A stretch of 16,377 bases of DNA from BOKV01 sp041987205 (lineage in GTDB: Bacteria > Pseudomonadota > Alphaproteobacteria > Rhizobiales > Rhizobiaceae), in assembly GCA_041987205.1 (NCBI GenBank), contig JBHIWX010000089.1, forward strand, positions 1-16,377, read 5' to 3'. The number at the start of each line of letters is the position of its first letter. Position 1 is the stretch's first letter. Below are positions 7,045 to 15,058 of this stretch, piece after piece. A program made the translations under genes and the position numbers. The notes under the pieces were generated by a model that saw only the letters and a list, made by a program, of their open reading frames with translations, was not told the origin of the DNA and made no database searches.

Positions 7045-8948
7045 GCAAGGGCCGAGGTTACGCATCCCTCGGGCCGATCGTCGGGCCAAACCGACGGCAG
7101 GTGCTGGGCGCCGGGGCGGGCATGGCCTTCGCCGCGCTGTGTCCGGCCGCTGCCTTCGCCCGGAACCCGGTCGAGACAAAGCTGCACGGCGTCTCTTCCT
7201 TCGGTGACCTGAAATACGGGCCCGATTACCGGCATTTCGACTTCGCCGTGCCCGACGCGCCGACGGGCGGAACCTTCGCCTTTCAGCCATCAAACTGGCT
7301 GTACAACCAGAATTACCAGACCTTCGACACGCTCAATACGTTCGTGCTGCGCGGCGCGGCGCCACCGCGCATGCAGTACTGCTTCGACACGCTGATGGTG
7401 CACGCCTGGGACGAGCCGGACGCGCTTTATTGCGCGCTGGCGGAGAACCTGACGATCTCGGCAGACCGCAACCGCTACCGGTTCGAACTCCGGTCGGAAG
7501 CGCGCTTCCATGACGGCAGTCCGGTGACCGCCGAGGACGTCGTCTTCTCTTTTCTCCTGATGAAGGAGAAGGGGCATCCCAACATCGCCAACGATCTTTC
7601 CGACCTCGAAACGATCGAGGCCCCGGCGCCCGACGTGGTCGAACTGGTCTACAACGGCCGGCAATCGCCGCGCGCGATCCTGTCTGTCGCCGACACCGTG
7701 CCGATCCTGGCGCGCGCATGGTACGAAGCCAACGCGTTCGACGAGGCGACGCTGACTCCGCCGCTTTCCTCCGGCCCCTGGCGGGTCGGCGATTTCAGGG
7801 TCGGCACCCATATCGAATATGAGCGCGTCAGGGATTACTGGGCCAACGATCTGCCTTTCGCGCGCGGGCTCGACCATTTCGACCGGTTGCGCATCGATTT
7901 CTTCCGCGAACGCACGGCGGCGATGGAGGCCTTCAAGAAAGGCCTTGTCGGCTGGCGCGAGGAGTTCACGGCCAAGTTCTGGGCAAACGAATACGATTTT
8001 CCCGCCGCGCGCGAGGGCAAAGTCAAGCGGACGCTGTTTCCCGACGAACTCATCCCCTCGCTGCAGGCCTGGGCGGTCAATACGCGCCGAGGCAAGTTCG
8101 CCGATCCACGCACGCGCCAGGCGCTCGGCATGCTGTTCGACTTCGAGTGGACCAATCGCAACCTGTTCCACGATGCCTATACGCGGACCAATTCGGTCTT
8201 CGAGGGATCGGACCTCGCCGCCCAGGGCATGCCCTCGCCCGAGGAACTCGCCTTGCTGGAACCGCTGCGCGGCCAGGTGCCGGAAGCGACGTTCGGCGAA
8301 GCGGTGATGCAGAACGTCACCGACGGCACGGGCAGGGATCGCGCGATGTTCGTCAAGGCAAACAAGCTTCTCACCGAGGCCGGCTGGCGCAAGCAGGACG
8401 CGAAACTGGTCGATGCCGAAGGCGAGCAGCTGACCGTCGAGGTGCTGATCCGCTCGCAGGTGTTCGAGCGCATGCTGGGGCCCTTTGTGCTCAACATGGA
8501 GCGCATGGGGATCGAGGCGTCCATCCGGCTGGTCGACGCCTCGCAGTTCCAGGCGCGCACCGAGGCGTTCGATTTCGATCTCGTCGGCATGAACTTCACC
8601 TTCGAGCCCAATCCGACGACCGAGGCGCTGAAACAGACCTTTCATTCGCAGTCGGCCGACCGAAACGGCTCGCATAACTGGCCCGGCATTTCCGACCCGG
8701 CGGTGGACACGCTGATCGGCCATGTCGAGCGGGTGGAGACGCGCGAGGAGCTGATCGTCGTCATCCGCGCGCTAGACCGGGTCTTGCGGGCAAACCATTT
8801 CTGGATTCCAAATTGGCACGCGACGAATCACCGGGTCGCCTACTGGGACATGTTCGGCTGGCGCGATCCCAAGCCGGACTACCTGTTCCCCGTCGAGCGC
8901 CTGTGGTGGTATGAGGAAGACAAGGCCCGGGCGATCGGACGGGGCTGA
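7041..8948 (+). CDS. Periplasmic peptide-binding protein, YejA type, second copy (Tat signal)
   Basis: A 635-residue paralogue of the preceding protein, also a family 5 solute-binding protein. Relationship is plain: HGVSSFGDLKYGPDY (49-63) and PDAPTGGTF (71-79) mirror the first copy, and FHDGSPVTAEDV (156-167) matches its signature. Unlike the first copy, the N-terminus has a twin-arginine motif, NRRQVL (17-22), before a hydrophobic stretch ending Ala-Phe-Ala at 40. This suggests export in folded form by Tat rather than by Sec. The ATG at 7041 overlaps the upstream stop (ATGA), so translation is probably coupled. A longer in-frame ATG at 6948 lies inside the first copy and is not credible. 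It may bind a different ligand from the first copy while sharing the same permease. Confidence 0.92.
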   Translation: MSKGRGYASLGPIVGPNRRQVLGAGAGMAFAALCPAAAFARNPVETKLHGVSSFGDLKYGPDYRHFDFAVPDAPTGGTFAFQPSNWLYNQNYQTFDTLNTFVLRGAAPPRMQYCFDTLMVHAWDEPDALYCALAENLTISADRNRYRFELRSEARFHDGSPVTAEDVVFSFLLMKEKGHPNIANDLSDLETIEAPAPDVVELVYNGRQSPRAILSVADTVPILARAWYEANAFDEATLTPPLSSGPWRVGDFRVGTHIEYERVRDYWANDLPFARGLDHFDRLRIDFFRERTAAMEAFKKGLVGWREEFTAKFWANEYDFPAAREGKVKRTLFPDELIPSLQAWAVNTRRGKFADPRTRQALGMLFDFEWTNRNLFHDAYTRTNSVFEGSDLAAQGMPSPEELALLEPLRGQVPEATFGEAVMQNVTDGTGRDRAMFVKANKLLTEAGWRKQDAKLVDAEGEQLTVEVLIRSQVFERMLGPFVLNMERMGIEASIRLVDASQFQARTEAFDFDLVGMNFTFEPNPTTEALKQTFHSQSADRNGSHNWPGISDPAVDTLIGHVERVETREELIVVIRALDRVLRANHFWIPNWHATNHRVAYWDMFGWRDPKPDYLFPVERLWWYEEDKARAIGRG

Positions 8949-8989
8949 GCCCGTCACGCGGCTGAGAGCACAGGAGCGGTTCGGAACCC

Positions 8990-10129
8990 TTGGGAGCCTA
9001 TATCCTCAGACGATTGCTGCTGATGATCCCGACCATGCTCGGGATCATGGCGATCTCGTTCGCGGTGATCCAGTTCGCGCCGGGCGGGCCGGTCGAGCAG
9101 GTGATCGCGCAACTGACCGGTCAGGGCGGCTCGGCGACCGACCGCATCTCGGGCGCAGGCGCGGATTTCGCACAGGAGAACACCGTCGACAGCGCCGCCG
9201 GCGTCAACAGCAAATATCGCGGCGCGCAGGGGCTGGACCCGGAATTCATCGCCAAGCTCGAAAAGCAGTTCGGCTTCGACAAGCCGCCGCTGGAGCGTTT
9301 CGGGCTGATGATCTGGAACTATATGCGCTTCGATTTCGGCGAGAGCTATTTCCGCAAGGTGAGCGTCATCGACCTGATCGTCGAGAAGATGCCGGTATCG
9401 ATCTCGCTCGGCCTGTGGATCATGCTGCTGTCCTACGGTATCTCGATCCCGCTCGGCATCCGCAAGGCGGTGAAGGACGGCTCGGCCTTCGACATCTGGA
9501 CCAGCGGCATCATCATCGTCGCCTACGCGATCCCCGGCTTCCTGTTCGCCATCCTGCTGCTGGTGATGTTCGCCGGCGGCTCCTATTTCGACTGGTTCCC
9601 GCTGCGCGGGCTGATCTCCGAAACGGTAGACGCGAATGCCTGCATGCCCGGCGAGACCTTCCGCCTCGCCTATTGCGCGACAACGGTGGTGCCCGACTAT
9701 TTCTGGCATCTGGCGCTGCCGCTGACCGCGCTGGCGCTGTCGTCCTTCGCGACGACGACCCTGCTCACGAAGAATTCGTTCCTCGACGAAATCCGCAAGC
9801 AATACGTCATGACGGCGCGCGCCAAGGGCCTGAACGAGCGGCAGGTGCTCTACGGCCATGTCTTCCGCAATGCGATGCTGATCGTCATCGCCGCCTTTCC
9901 CGGCGCCTTCATCTCGGCCTTCTTCACCGGTTCGCTTTTGATCGAAACGATCTTCTCGCTCGATGGGCTCGGCCTGCTCGGCTACAAATCGGTGATCGAA
10001 CGCGACTACCCGGTAGTCTTCGCCACGCTCTACATCTTCTCGCTGATGGGCCTGCTGGTCGGGCTCCTGTCAGACCTGATCTACACCTGGATCGACCCCC
10101 GCATCGATTTCGAATCGAGGGAGGTCTAG
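8990..10129 (+). CDS. yejB: Peptide ABC transporter permease YejB
   Basis: Inner-membrane permease, one half of the pore of the peptide importer (binding-protein-dependent transport family). The 379 residues (E. coli YejB: 364) begin GAYILRRLLLMIPTMLGI, the usual N-terminus. Membrane segments lie at about 8-30, 137-158, 172-196, 238-262, 295-320 and 342-365. The cytosolic coupling loop that docks on the ATPase lies around 272-298 (MTARAKGLNERQVLYG...). The start is a rare TTG at 8990, with AGGAG (8972-8976) 13 bases before; no closer ATG preserves the family N-terminus. The 41-base gap before it is the only real gap in the operon. It abuts yejE without a spacer. Confidence 0.95.
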   Translation: MGAYILRRLLLMIPTMLGIMAISFAVIQFAPGGPVEQVIAQLTGQGGSATDRISGAGADFAQENTVDSAAGVNSKYRGAQGLDPEFIAKLEKQFGFDKPPLERFGLMIWNYMRFDFGESYFRKVSVIDLIVEKMPVSISLGLWIMLLSYGISIPLGIRKAVKDGSAFDIWTSGIIIVAYAIPGFLFAILLLVMFAGGSYFDWFPLRGLISETVDANACMPGETFRLAYCATTVVPDYFWHLALPLTALALSSFATTTLLTKNSFLDEIRKQYVMTARAKGLNERQVLYGHVFRNAMLIVIAAFPGAFISAFFTGSLLIETIFSLDGLGLLGYKSVIERDYPVVFATLYIFSLMGLLVGLLSDLIYTWIDPRIDFESREV

Positions 10130-11293
10130 GTGGCCGACACGCTGCAAAGGGCCGACGAGCCCGACACGCGGACGCGCACCGGCGGCTGGCTCGGCCTGTC
10201 GCCGCTCAACCAGCGCCGGCTCGCCAGTTTCAAGGCCAATCGGCGCGGCTACTGGGCGCTGTGGTTCTTTCTCGTCCTGTTCGTGCTGTCGCTCGGCGCC
10301 GAATTCCTCGCCAATGACCGGCCGATCCTGATCCGCTTCAAGGGCGAATTCTATTCGCCGCTGGTCACCGACTATCCCGAAGAGACCTTTCTGGGCGAAG
10401 ACGGCTTCCTGCCGACGACGGACTACAAGATCGTCGAGATCACCGAGGCCATCGAGGCGAATGGCTGGGCGATCTGGCCGCCGATTCGCTACACCTACAC
10501 CACGGTCAACAACGAAATTCCCGAGCCGGCGCCGTCGAAGCCTTCATGGCTCTATTCCAAGGCCGAGCGCTGCGCCAATTACATTGAAGGTCCCGACGAT
10601 CCGGCCTGCAATCTCGGCAACTGGAACTGGCTCGGCACCGACGACCAGGCCCGCGACGTGCTGGCGCGCGCCATCTACGGCTTCCGCATCTCGGTGCTGT
10701 TCGGCCTGATCCTGACGGCGGCCTCGGCGATCATCGGCGTCACCGCCGGCGCGGTGCAGGGTTATTTCGGCGGCTGGATCGATTTGCTGTTCCAGCGCTT
10801 CATCGAGATCTGGTCGTCGATGCCGACGCTCTACATCCTGCTGATCATCGCCGCCGTGCTGCCGCCGGGCTTCTGGGTGCTGCTCGGCATCATGCTGCTG
10901 TTCCAGTGGATCGCCTTTGTCGGTGTGGTGCGCGCCGAATTCCTGCGGGCGCGCAATTTCGAATATGTGAACGCGGCGCGGGCGCTCGGCGTCGGCAACT
11001 GGCCGATCATGTTCCGCCATCTGCTGCCCAACGCGATGGTCGCGACGCTGACCTTCCTTCCCTTCATCCTGAACGGCTCGATCACGACGCTGACCGCGCT
11101 CGACTATCTCGGCCTCGGCATGCCGCCAGGCTCCGCCTCGCTTGGCGAACTGCTCAGCCAGGGCCGCAACAATCTGCAGGCGCCATGGCTCGGCCTGTCG
11201 GGCTTCGTGGTCATCTCGCTCATGCTGTCGCTGCTGATCTTCGTCGGCGAGGCCACGCGCGATGCCTTTGACCCGAGGAAGACGTTCCGATGA
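10130..11293 (+). CDS. yejE: Peptide ABC transporter permease YejE
   Basis: The second pore subunit, partner of YejB. The 387 residues open with a cytosolic region and SPLNQRRLASFKANRRGYWAL (24-44), then a first membrane segment (about 43-60). A long periplasmic region follows (about 62-165), characteristic of YejE. Then come LGTDDQARDVLAR (168-180), membrane segments and the ATPase-docking loop around 279-300 (YVNAARALGVGNWPI...). The GTG start at 10130 comes directly after the yejB stop, with a strong AGGGAGG ribosome site (10118-10124) 5 bases before it. The gene overlaps the next one by 4 bases. Confidence 0.95.
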   Translation: MADTLQRADEPDTRTRTGGWLGLSPLNQRRLASFKANRRGYWALWFFLVLFVLSLGAEFLANDRPILIRFKGEFYSPLVTDYPEETFLGEDGFLPTTDYKIVEITEAIEANGWAIWPPIRYTYTTVNNEIPEPAPSKPSWLYSKAERCANYIEGPDDPACNLGNWNWLGTDDQARDVLARAIYGFRISVLFGLILTAASAIIGVTAGAVQGYFGGWIDLLFQRFIEIWSSMPTLYILLIIAAVLPPGFWVLLGIMLLFQWIAFVGVVRAEFLRARNFEYVNAARALGVGNWPIMFRHLLPNAMVATLTFLPFILNGSITTLTALDYLGLGMPPGSASLGELLSQGRNNLQAPWLGLSGFVVISLMLSLLIFVGEATRDAFDPRKTFR

Positions 11294-12318
11294 GCGCGGC
11301 GGTGGCGAGTTTCGGCCCCTTCGTGCAGGTCGCGATCTTCGTGACAGCGGGGATCGTCATCGTGGCTGCGGGCTCGAAGCTCGCCTTCGTTGCCGACCGG
11401 ATCGCCGACCAGACCGGACTTGGCGAGGCGATCACAGGCGCCGTCCTGCTCGGCGCGGCGACCTCGCTTCCCGGCGTCATCACGTCCGTCGTGACGGCGG
11501 CGGAGGGTTATCCCTCGCTCGCCTATTCCAACGCCATCGGCGGCATCGCCGCGCAGACGCTGTTCCTCATCTTCGCCGACATGGCCTATCGCCACGCCAA
11601 TCTCGAACATGCCGCCGCGAGCCTCGTGAACATGTTCAACGCGACGCTGCTGATCGTCCTTCTGGCGCTGATCCTGGCGGCGGCGACCGGGCCGGAGATT
11701 TCGATCTTCGGCATTCATCCCGTCTCGCTCCTGTGTTTCGCGACCTATCTTTTCGGCCTGAAATTCGCCCAATCGGCCCATGCCGAGCCGATGTGGCTGG
11801 CGACCGAGACCCGGGACACGAAACCCGACATTCCGGACAAGGCCGCGCGCCGGACATCGCTGTCGCAAACGCTCACCATCTTCGCCCTTTGCCTGGCGGC
11901 CGTTGCGGCGGCGGGCTATGCCATCGCCATGTCGGCCACCGCGATCGTGTCGACGCTTGCCATCCCGGAAAGCCTGGTCGGCACGCTGATGACCTCCACT
12001 GTCACCTCTCTGCCGGAACTTGTCACCACGGTCGCGGCGGTGCGCGCCGGCGCGCTGCAACTGGCCGTCGGCGGCATTCTGGGTGGCAACGCCTTCGACA
12101 CGCTGTTCGTCTCCTTTGCCGATCTCGCCTATCGCGACGGCTCCATCTTTCACGCGATCGAGGCATCCGACCTGTTCCTCACCGCGATGGTCGCCGCCAT
12201 GACCGGAACCCTGATCCTCGGCCTGCTCAGGCGCGAAACCCGGGGCATCGGCTTCGAGGGCTGGTCGGTGGCGGGGCTCTATGCCGCGGCGATCACGGGA
12301 GTATTCGTGCTGTCATGA
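11290..12318 (+). CDS. Na+/Ca2+ exchanger (CaCA) superfamily membrane protein inside the yej operon
   Basis: A 342-residue, very hydrophobic protein with about ten membrane segments in two similar halves. This is the layout of the Ca2+/cation antiporter superfamily, which exchanges Ca2+ or other cations against Na+ or H+. First repeat: LLGAATSLPGVITSVVTAAEG (53-73) and NAIGG (81-85). Second repeat: TSTVTSLPELVTTVAAVRAG (235-254) and GGILGGNAFD (261-270). The second repeat keeps the hallmark SLPEL with Glu243, while the first has Gly62 where Glu is normally found, so ion binding may be altered. A polar loop (about 165-192) separates the halves. Both ends overlap neighbours by ATGA (with yejE and yejF), implying coupled translation. 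YejABEF as known in E. coli does not include such a gene; its ion and its link with peptide import are unknown. Confidence 0.85.
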   Translation: MSAAVASFGPFVQVAIFVTAGIVIVAAGSKLAFVADRIADQTGLGEAITGAVLLGAATSLPGVITSVVTAAEGYPSLAYSNAIGGIAAQTLFLIFADMAYRHANLEHAAASLVNMFNATLLIVLLALILAAATGPEISIFGIHPVSLLCFATYLFGLKFAQSAHAEPMWLATETRDTKPDIPDKAARRTSLSQTLTIFALCLAAVAAAGYAIAMSATAIVSTLAIPESLVGTLMTSTVTSLPELVTTVAAVRAGALQLAVGGILGGNAFDTLFVSFADLAYRDGSIFHAIEASDLFLTAMVAAMTGTLILGLLRRETRGIGFEGWSVAGLYAAAITGVFVLS

Positions 12319-13949
12319 CGTCCGACGTCCCTCTCCTCTCGGTCAAGGATTTCTCCGTCGCCTTCACCCAGGGCGGCAGGACCAGTCTTGCCGTCGACCG
12401 CGTTTCCTTCGACATCAACAAGGGGGAGACGGTCGCGCTGGTCGGCGAATCGGGCTCCGGCAAGTCGGTCACCGCGCTTTCGATCCTGAAGCTCCTGCCC
12501 TACCCGGCGGCGAGCCATCCCTCCGGTTCCATCCATTTCAAGGGCGAAAACCTGATCGACGAGGACGAGCGCGATCTGCGCCGGGTACGCGGCAACGACA
12601 TCGCGATGATCTTCCAGGAACCGATGACCTCGCTCAACCCGCTGCATTCGATCGAGCGGCAGATCGGCGAGATCCTGTCGATCCACCAGGGCATGAGTTC
12701 CACCAAGGCACGCGAGCGCACGCTTGAAATGCTGCACCAGGTCGGCATTCGCGAACCGGAACGCCGGCTCGGCGCCTATCCGCACCAATTGTCGGGCGGC
12801 CAGCGCCAGCGCGTGATGATCGCCATGGCGCTCGCCAACGACCCGCAATTGCTGATCGCAGACGAGCCGACGACGGCGCTCGACGTCACGGTACAGGCGC
12901 AGATCCTCGAACTGCTCGCGGAACTGCAGCGCGAACGCGGCATGGCGATGCTGTTCATCACCCATGATCTCGGCGTGGTGCGGAGGATCGCGGACCGGAC
13001 CTGCGTGATGCAGTCCGGAAAGATCGTCGAACAGGGGCCGACGGAAACGGTGTTCACCGCGCCGAAGGACGATTACACGAAGCACCTGCTGACGGCCGAG
13101 CCCAAGGGTTCGCCGCCGGAGACCGACAAGGACGCGCCCGTGGTCATGCAGGGCGACGACATCAAGGTGTGGTTCCCGATCAGGCGCGGCCTGATGCGCA
13201 AGACCGTCGACCATGTGAAGGCCGTCGACGGCATCGACGTGACGTTGCGCGAGGGTCAGACGCTGGGCATTGTCGGCGAATCGGGCTCGGGCAAAACCAC
13301 GCTCGGGCTGGCGCTCACCCGGCTGATCTCGTCGCAGGGCCGCATCTCCTTCGTCGGCAAGGATATCGACGATTATTCCTTCAAGCAGATGCGGCCGCTT
13401 CGCAACCAGATCCAGGTGGTCTTCCAGGACCCCTACGGTTCGCTCTCGCCGCGCATGTCGGTCGCCGAGATCGTCGCCGAGGGATTGCGCGTGCACGAGC
13501 CAGACCTCACCGCCGAAGAGCGTGACGCGCGAGTGCGCTCGGCGCTGACGGAGGTCGGCCTCGACCCGGAAGCGCGCCATCGCTATCCGCACGAATTTTC
13601 CGGCGGCCAGCGCCAGCGCATCGCGATCGCGCGCGCCATCGTGCTCAATCCGCGCTTCATCATGCTGGACGAGCCGACCTCTGCGCTCGACATGAGCGTA
13701 CAGGCGCAGGTGGTCGATCTCCTGCGCGACCTGCAGGTGCGCCATTCGCTGGCCTACATGTTCATCAGTCACGATCTCAGGGTGGTGCGCGCGCTCGCCA
13801 ACGAGGTGATCGTCATGCGCAACGGCGTGGTCGTCGAACAGGGGCCGGCGAAACAGATCTTCGAGGACCCGCAGACCGACTACACCAAGGCGCTGATGGC
13901 AGCGGCCTTCGAACTGAAGACCGCGCCCGCGGGTGCCGTCGACCAATGA
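12315..13949 (+). CDS. yejF: Peptide ABC transporter ATP-binding protein YejF (two fused ATPase domains)
   Basis: Cytosolic motor of the importer, with both nucleotide-binding domains on one 544-residue chain (E. coli YejF: 529). Domain 1: Walker A GESGSGKS (44-51), Q-loop Gln101, signature LSGGQ (159-163), Walker B IADEP (181-185), switch His217. Domain 2: Walker A GESGSGKT (321-328), Q-loop Gln371, signature FSGGQ (428-432), Walker B with DEP (452-454), switch His486. All catalytic motifs are intact in both halves. Each domain is followed by the short extension typical of oligopeptide/dipeptide ATPases (around DDYTKHLL, 252-259, and TDYTKALM, 521-528). The start is the ATG at 12315 in an ATGA overlap with the exchanger-like gene; a much longer in-frame reading from 11262 runs across other genes and is an artefact. 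Confidence 0.96.
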   Translation: MTSDVPLLSVKDFSVAFTQGGRTSLAVDRVSFDINKGETVALVGESGSGKSVTALSILKLLPYPAASHPSGSIHFKGENLIDEDERDLRRVRGNDIAMIFQEPMTSLNPLHSIERQIGEILSIHQGMSSTKARERTLEMLHQVGIREPERRLGAYPHQLSGGQRQRVMIAMALANDPQLLIADEPTTALDVTVQAQILELLAELQRERGMAMLFITHDLGVVRRIADRTCVMQSGKIVEQGPTETVFTAPKDDYTKHLLTAEPKGSPPETDKDAPVVMQGDDIKVWFPIRRGLMRKTVDHVKAVDGIDVTLREGQTLGIVGESGSGKTTLGLALTRLISSQGRISFVGKDIDDYSFKQMRPLRNQIQVVFQDPYGSLSPRMSVAEIVAEGLRVHEPDLTAEERDARVRSALTEVGLDPEARHRYPHEFSGGQRQRIAIARAIVLNPRFIMLDEPTSALDMSVQAQVVDLLRDLQVRHSLAYMFISHDLRVVRALANEVIVMRNGVVVEQGPAKQIFEDPQTDYTKALMAAAFELKTAPAGAVDQ

Positions 13950-14923
13950 TGGCGAATGCGCACGAAAAGCGCGGCGCCCGGGGTCGCATGCTGTGTGCGG
14001 TAACCGGCTGGGATCCCGAACTCTGGATAAACGCTTTCGCAAGGCTGGCGCCCGGGCTTGAAGTAACCACGCATCCGGACGTCCCGAACGACGCGAGCAT
14101 AAGGTATGCGGCACTCTGGAAGCAGAAGCCCGGCTCGCTGGCCGGCCTTCCGGGTCTCAAGGTGATCTTCTCGCTGGGTGCAGGCGTCGACCACATCTTT
14201 CACGACCCAGAGGTGCCGGACGTGCCGATCGTGCGCATCGTCGCCGACGATCTGACCATGCGGATGAGCGAGTATGTGGTCTGGCAGGTACTCGACCATT
14301 TGCGCCAGGGAAACTGTTTCCGCCGGCAACAGGTCGAACGCGTGTGGCGTGAGCTTCCGCAGCCGGCGGCGAGTGATGTGACCGTCGGCATGATGGGACT
14401 CGGCGAACTGGGATCCGACGCCGCGCGGAAACTTCTCCAGATGGGCTTCAGGGTCGCCGGCTGGAGCCGGTCGCCCAAGCAGGTCGAGGGCGTCACCTGT
14501 CATGCCGGCAAGGCCGGCCTGGCCGATTTCCTTGCCGAAAGCGACATCGTCGTCGTGCTGCTGCCGCTGACAGCAGAGACGCAAGGCATCATCAACCGCG
14601 ACATGCTCGCGGGGATGAAACGCGAGACGCCGCTCGGCGGGCCGGTGCTGGTCAATGCCGGGCGCGGCGGGCTGCAGGTGGAGACCGACATTCTAGAAGC
14701 GCTCGATTCGGGCCGGCTCATGGCGGCAAGCCTCGACGTGTTCGAGACCGAACCCCTGCCCGAGGCCAGCCCGTTATGGGCGCATCCGCGGGTCACCGTC
14801 ACCCCGCATGTGGCGGCGAGTTCCGAGCCGCGCCATCTCGTGCCGCTGATCGTGCGGCAGATCGAGGATTTCGAGGCTGGCAGGCCGCTGCGCAACGTGG
14901 TCGACCGGCAGGCCGGCTACTGA
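13946..14923 (+). CDS. ghrA: GhrA-like D-2-hydroxyacid dehydrogenase (glyoxylate/hydroxypyruvate reductase A type)
   Basis: Cytosolic NAD(P)H-dependent reductase of 2-keto acids such as glyoxylate and hydroxypyruvate. The 325 residues show SLGAGVDHIF (76-85), a Rossmann dinucleotide motif GLGELG (151-156), and the three catalytic residues of the family: Arg240 in NAGRGG, Glu269 in DVFETEP and His288 in TPHVAA. The compact substrate-domain sequence resembles GhrA more than the SerA or LdhA branches. After the Rossmann Gly motif the stretch AGWSRSPKQ (171-179) favours NADPH, by inference. The start ATG at 13946 overlaps the yejF stop by 4 bases; ATG at 13949 is a possible alternative. It is the last gene of the unit, and no clear terminator follows. 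Why it should be cotranscribed with a peptide importer is not evident. Confidence 0.88.
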   Translation: MMANAHEKRGARGRMLCAVTGWDPELWINAFARLAPGLEVTTHPDVPNDASIRYAALWKQKPGSLAGLPGLKVIFSLGAGVDHIFHDPEVPDVPIVRIVADDLTMRMSEYVVWQVLDHLRQGNCFRRQQVERVWRELPQPAASDVTVGMMGLGELGSDAARKLLQMGFRVAGWSRSPKQVEGVTCHAGKAGLADFLAESDIVVVLLPLTAETQGIINRDMLAGMKRETPLGGPVLVNAGRGGLQVETDILEALDSGRLMAASLDVFETEPLPEASPLWAHPRVTVTPHVAASSEPRHLVPLIVRQIEDFEAGRPLRNVVDRQAGY

Positions 14924-14992
14924 ACCCGCCAGCAGGACCGGCAATGGCGGAACGGGGCTTGCCTGCCTGTCGACAGTCGTTAAAATTGGGTT

Positions 14993-15021
14993 TTGACAGC
15001 GCGCCCGCATGCGGTTATGGG
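14993..15021 (+). promoter_or_regulatory. Promoter of the FYDLN acidic-protein gene
   Basis: Perfect -35 TTGACA (14993-14998), a 17-base spacer and TATGGG (15016-15021) as -10. The expected start, near 15028, lies shortly before the AAGAGG ribosome site and the GTG at 15059. The spacing argues that the in-frame TTG at 14993 is part of this promoter and not a start codon. Confidence 0.55.
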
Positions 15022-15058
15022 AGGCGCCAAATTTCCCCAAATCCAAGAGGTTGATGCG

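Noticed and set aside
5194..7293. Open reading frame of 699 codons on the minus strand opposite the first yejA
   Set aside because: It is Arg-rich, resembles no family and lies opposite a clear solute-binding protein gene. Long antisense frames are expected in GC-rich DNA with this codon use.
7290..8723. Open reading frame of 477 codons on the minus strand opposite the second yejA
   Set aside because: Same reasoning: composition bias and no recognisable domain.
11262..12314. Upstream extension of the yejF reading frame
   Set aside because: It overlaps the whole exchanger-like gene in another frame and is Arg-rich nonsense before the true ATPase start at 12315.
12279..14114. Open reading frame of 611 codons on the minus strand opposite yejF
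   Set aside because: Mirror of a strongly conserved ATPase gene; its His/Arg/Asp-rich text is typical of antisense shadows.
14927..14951. CCGCCA...TGGCGG inverted repeat after the GhrA-like gene as terminator
   Set aside because: Stem of 6 bp with a 13-base loop and no T-run; too weak to call.
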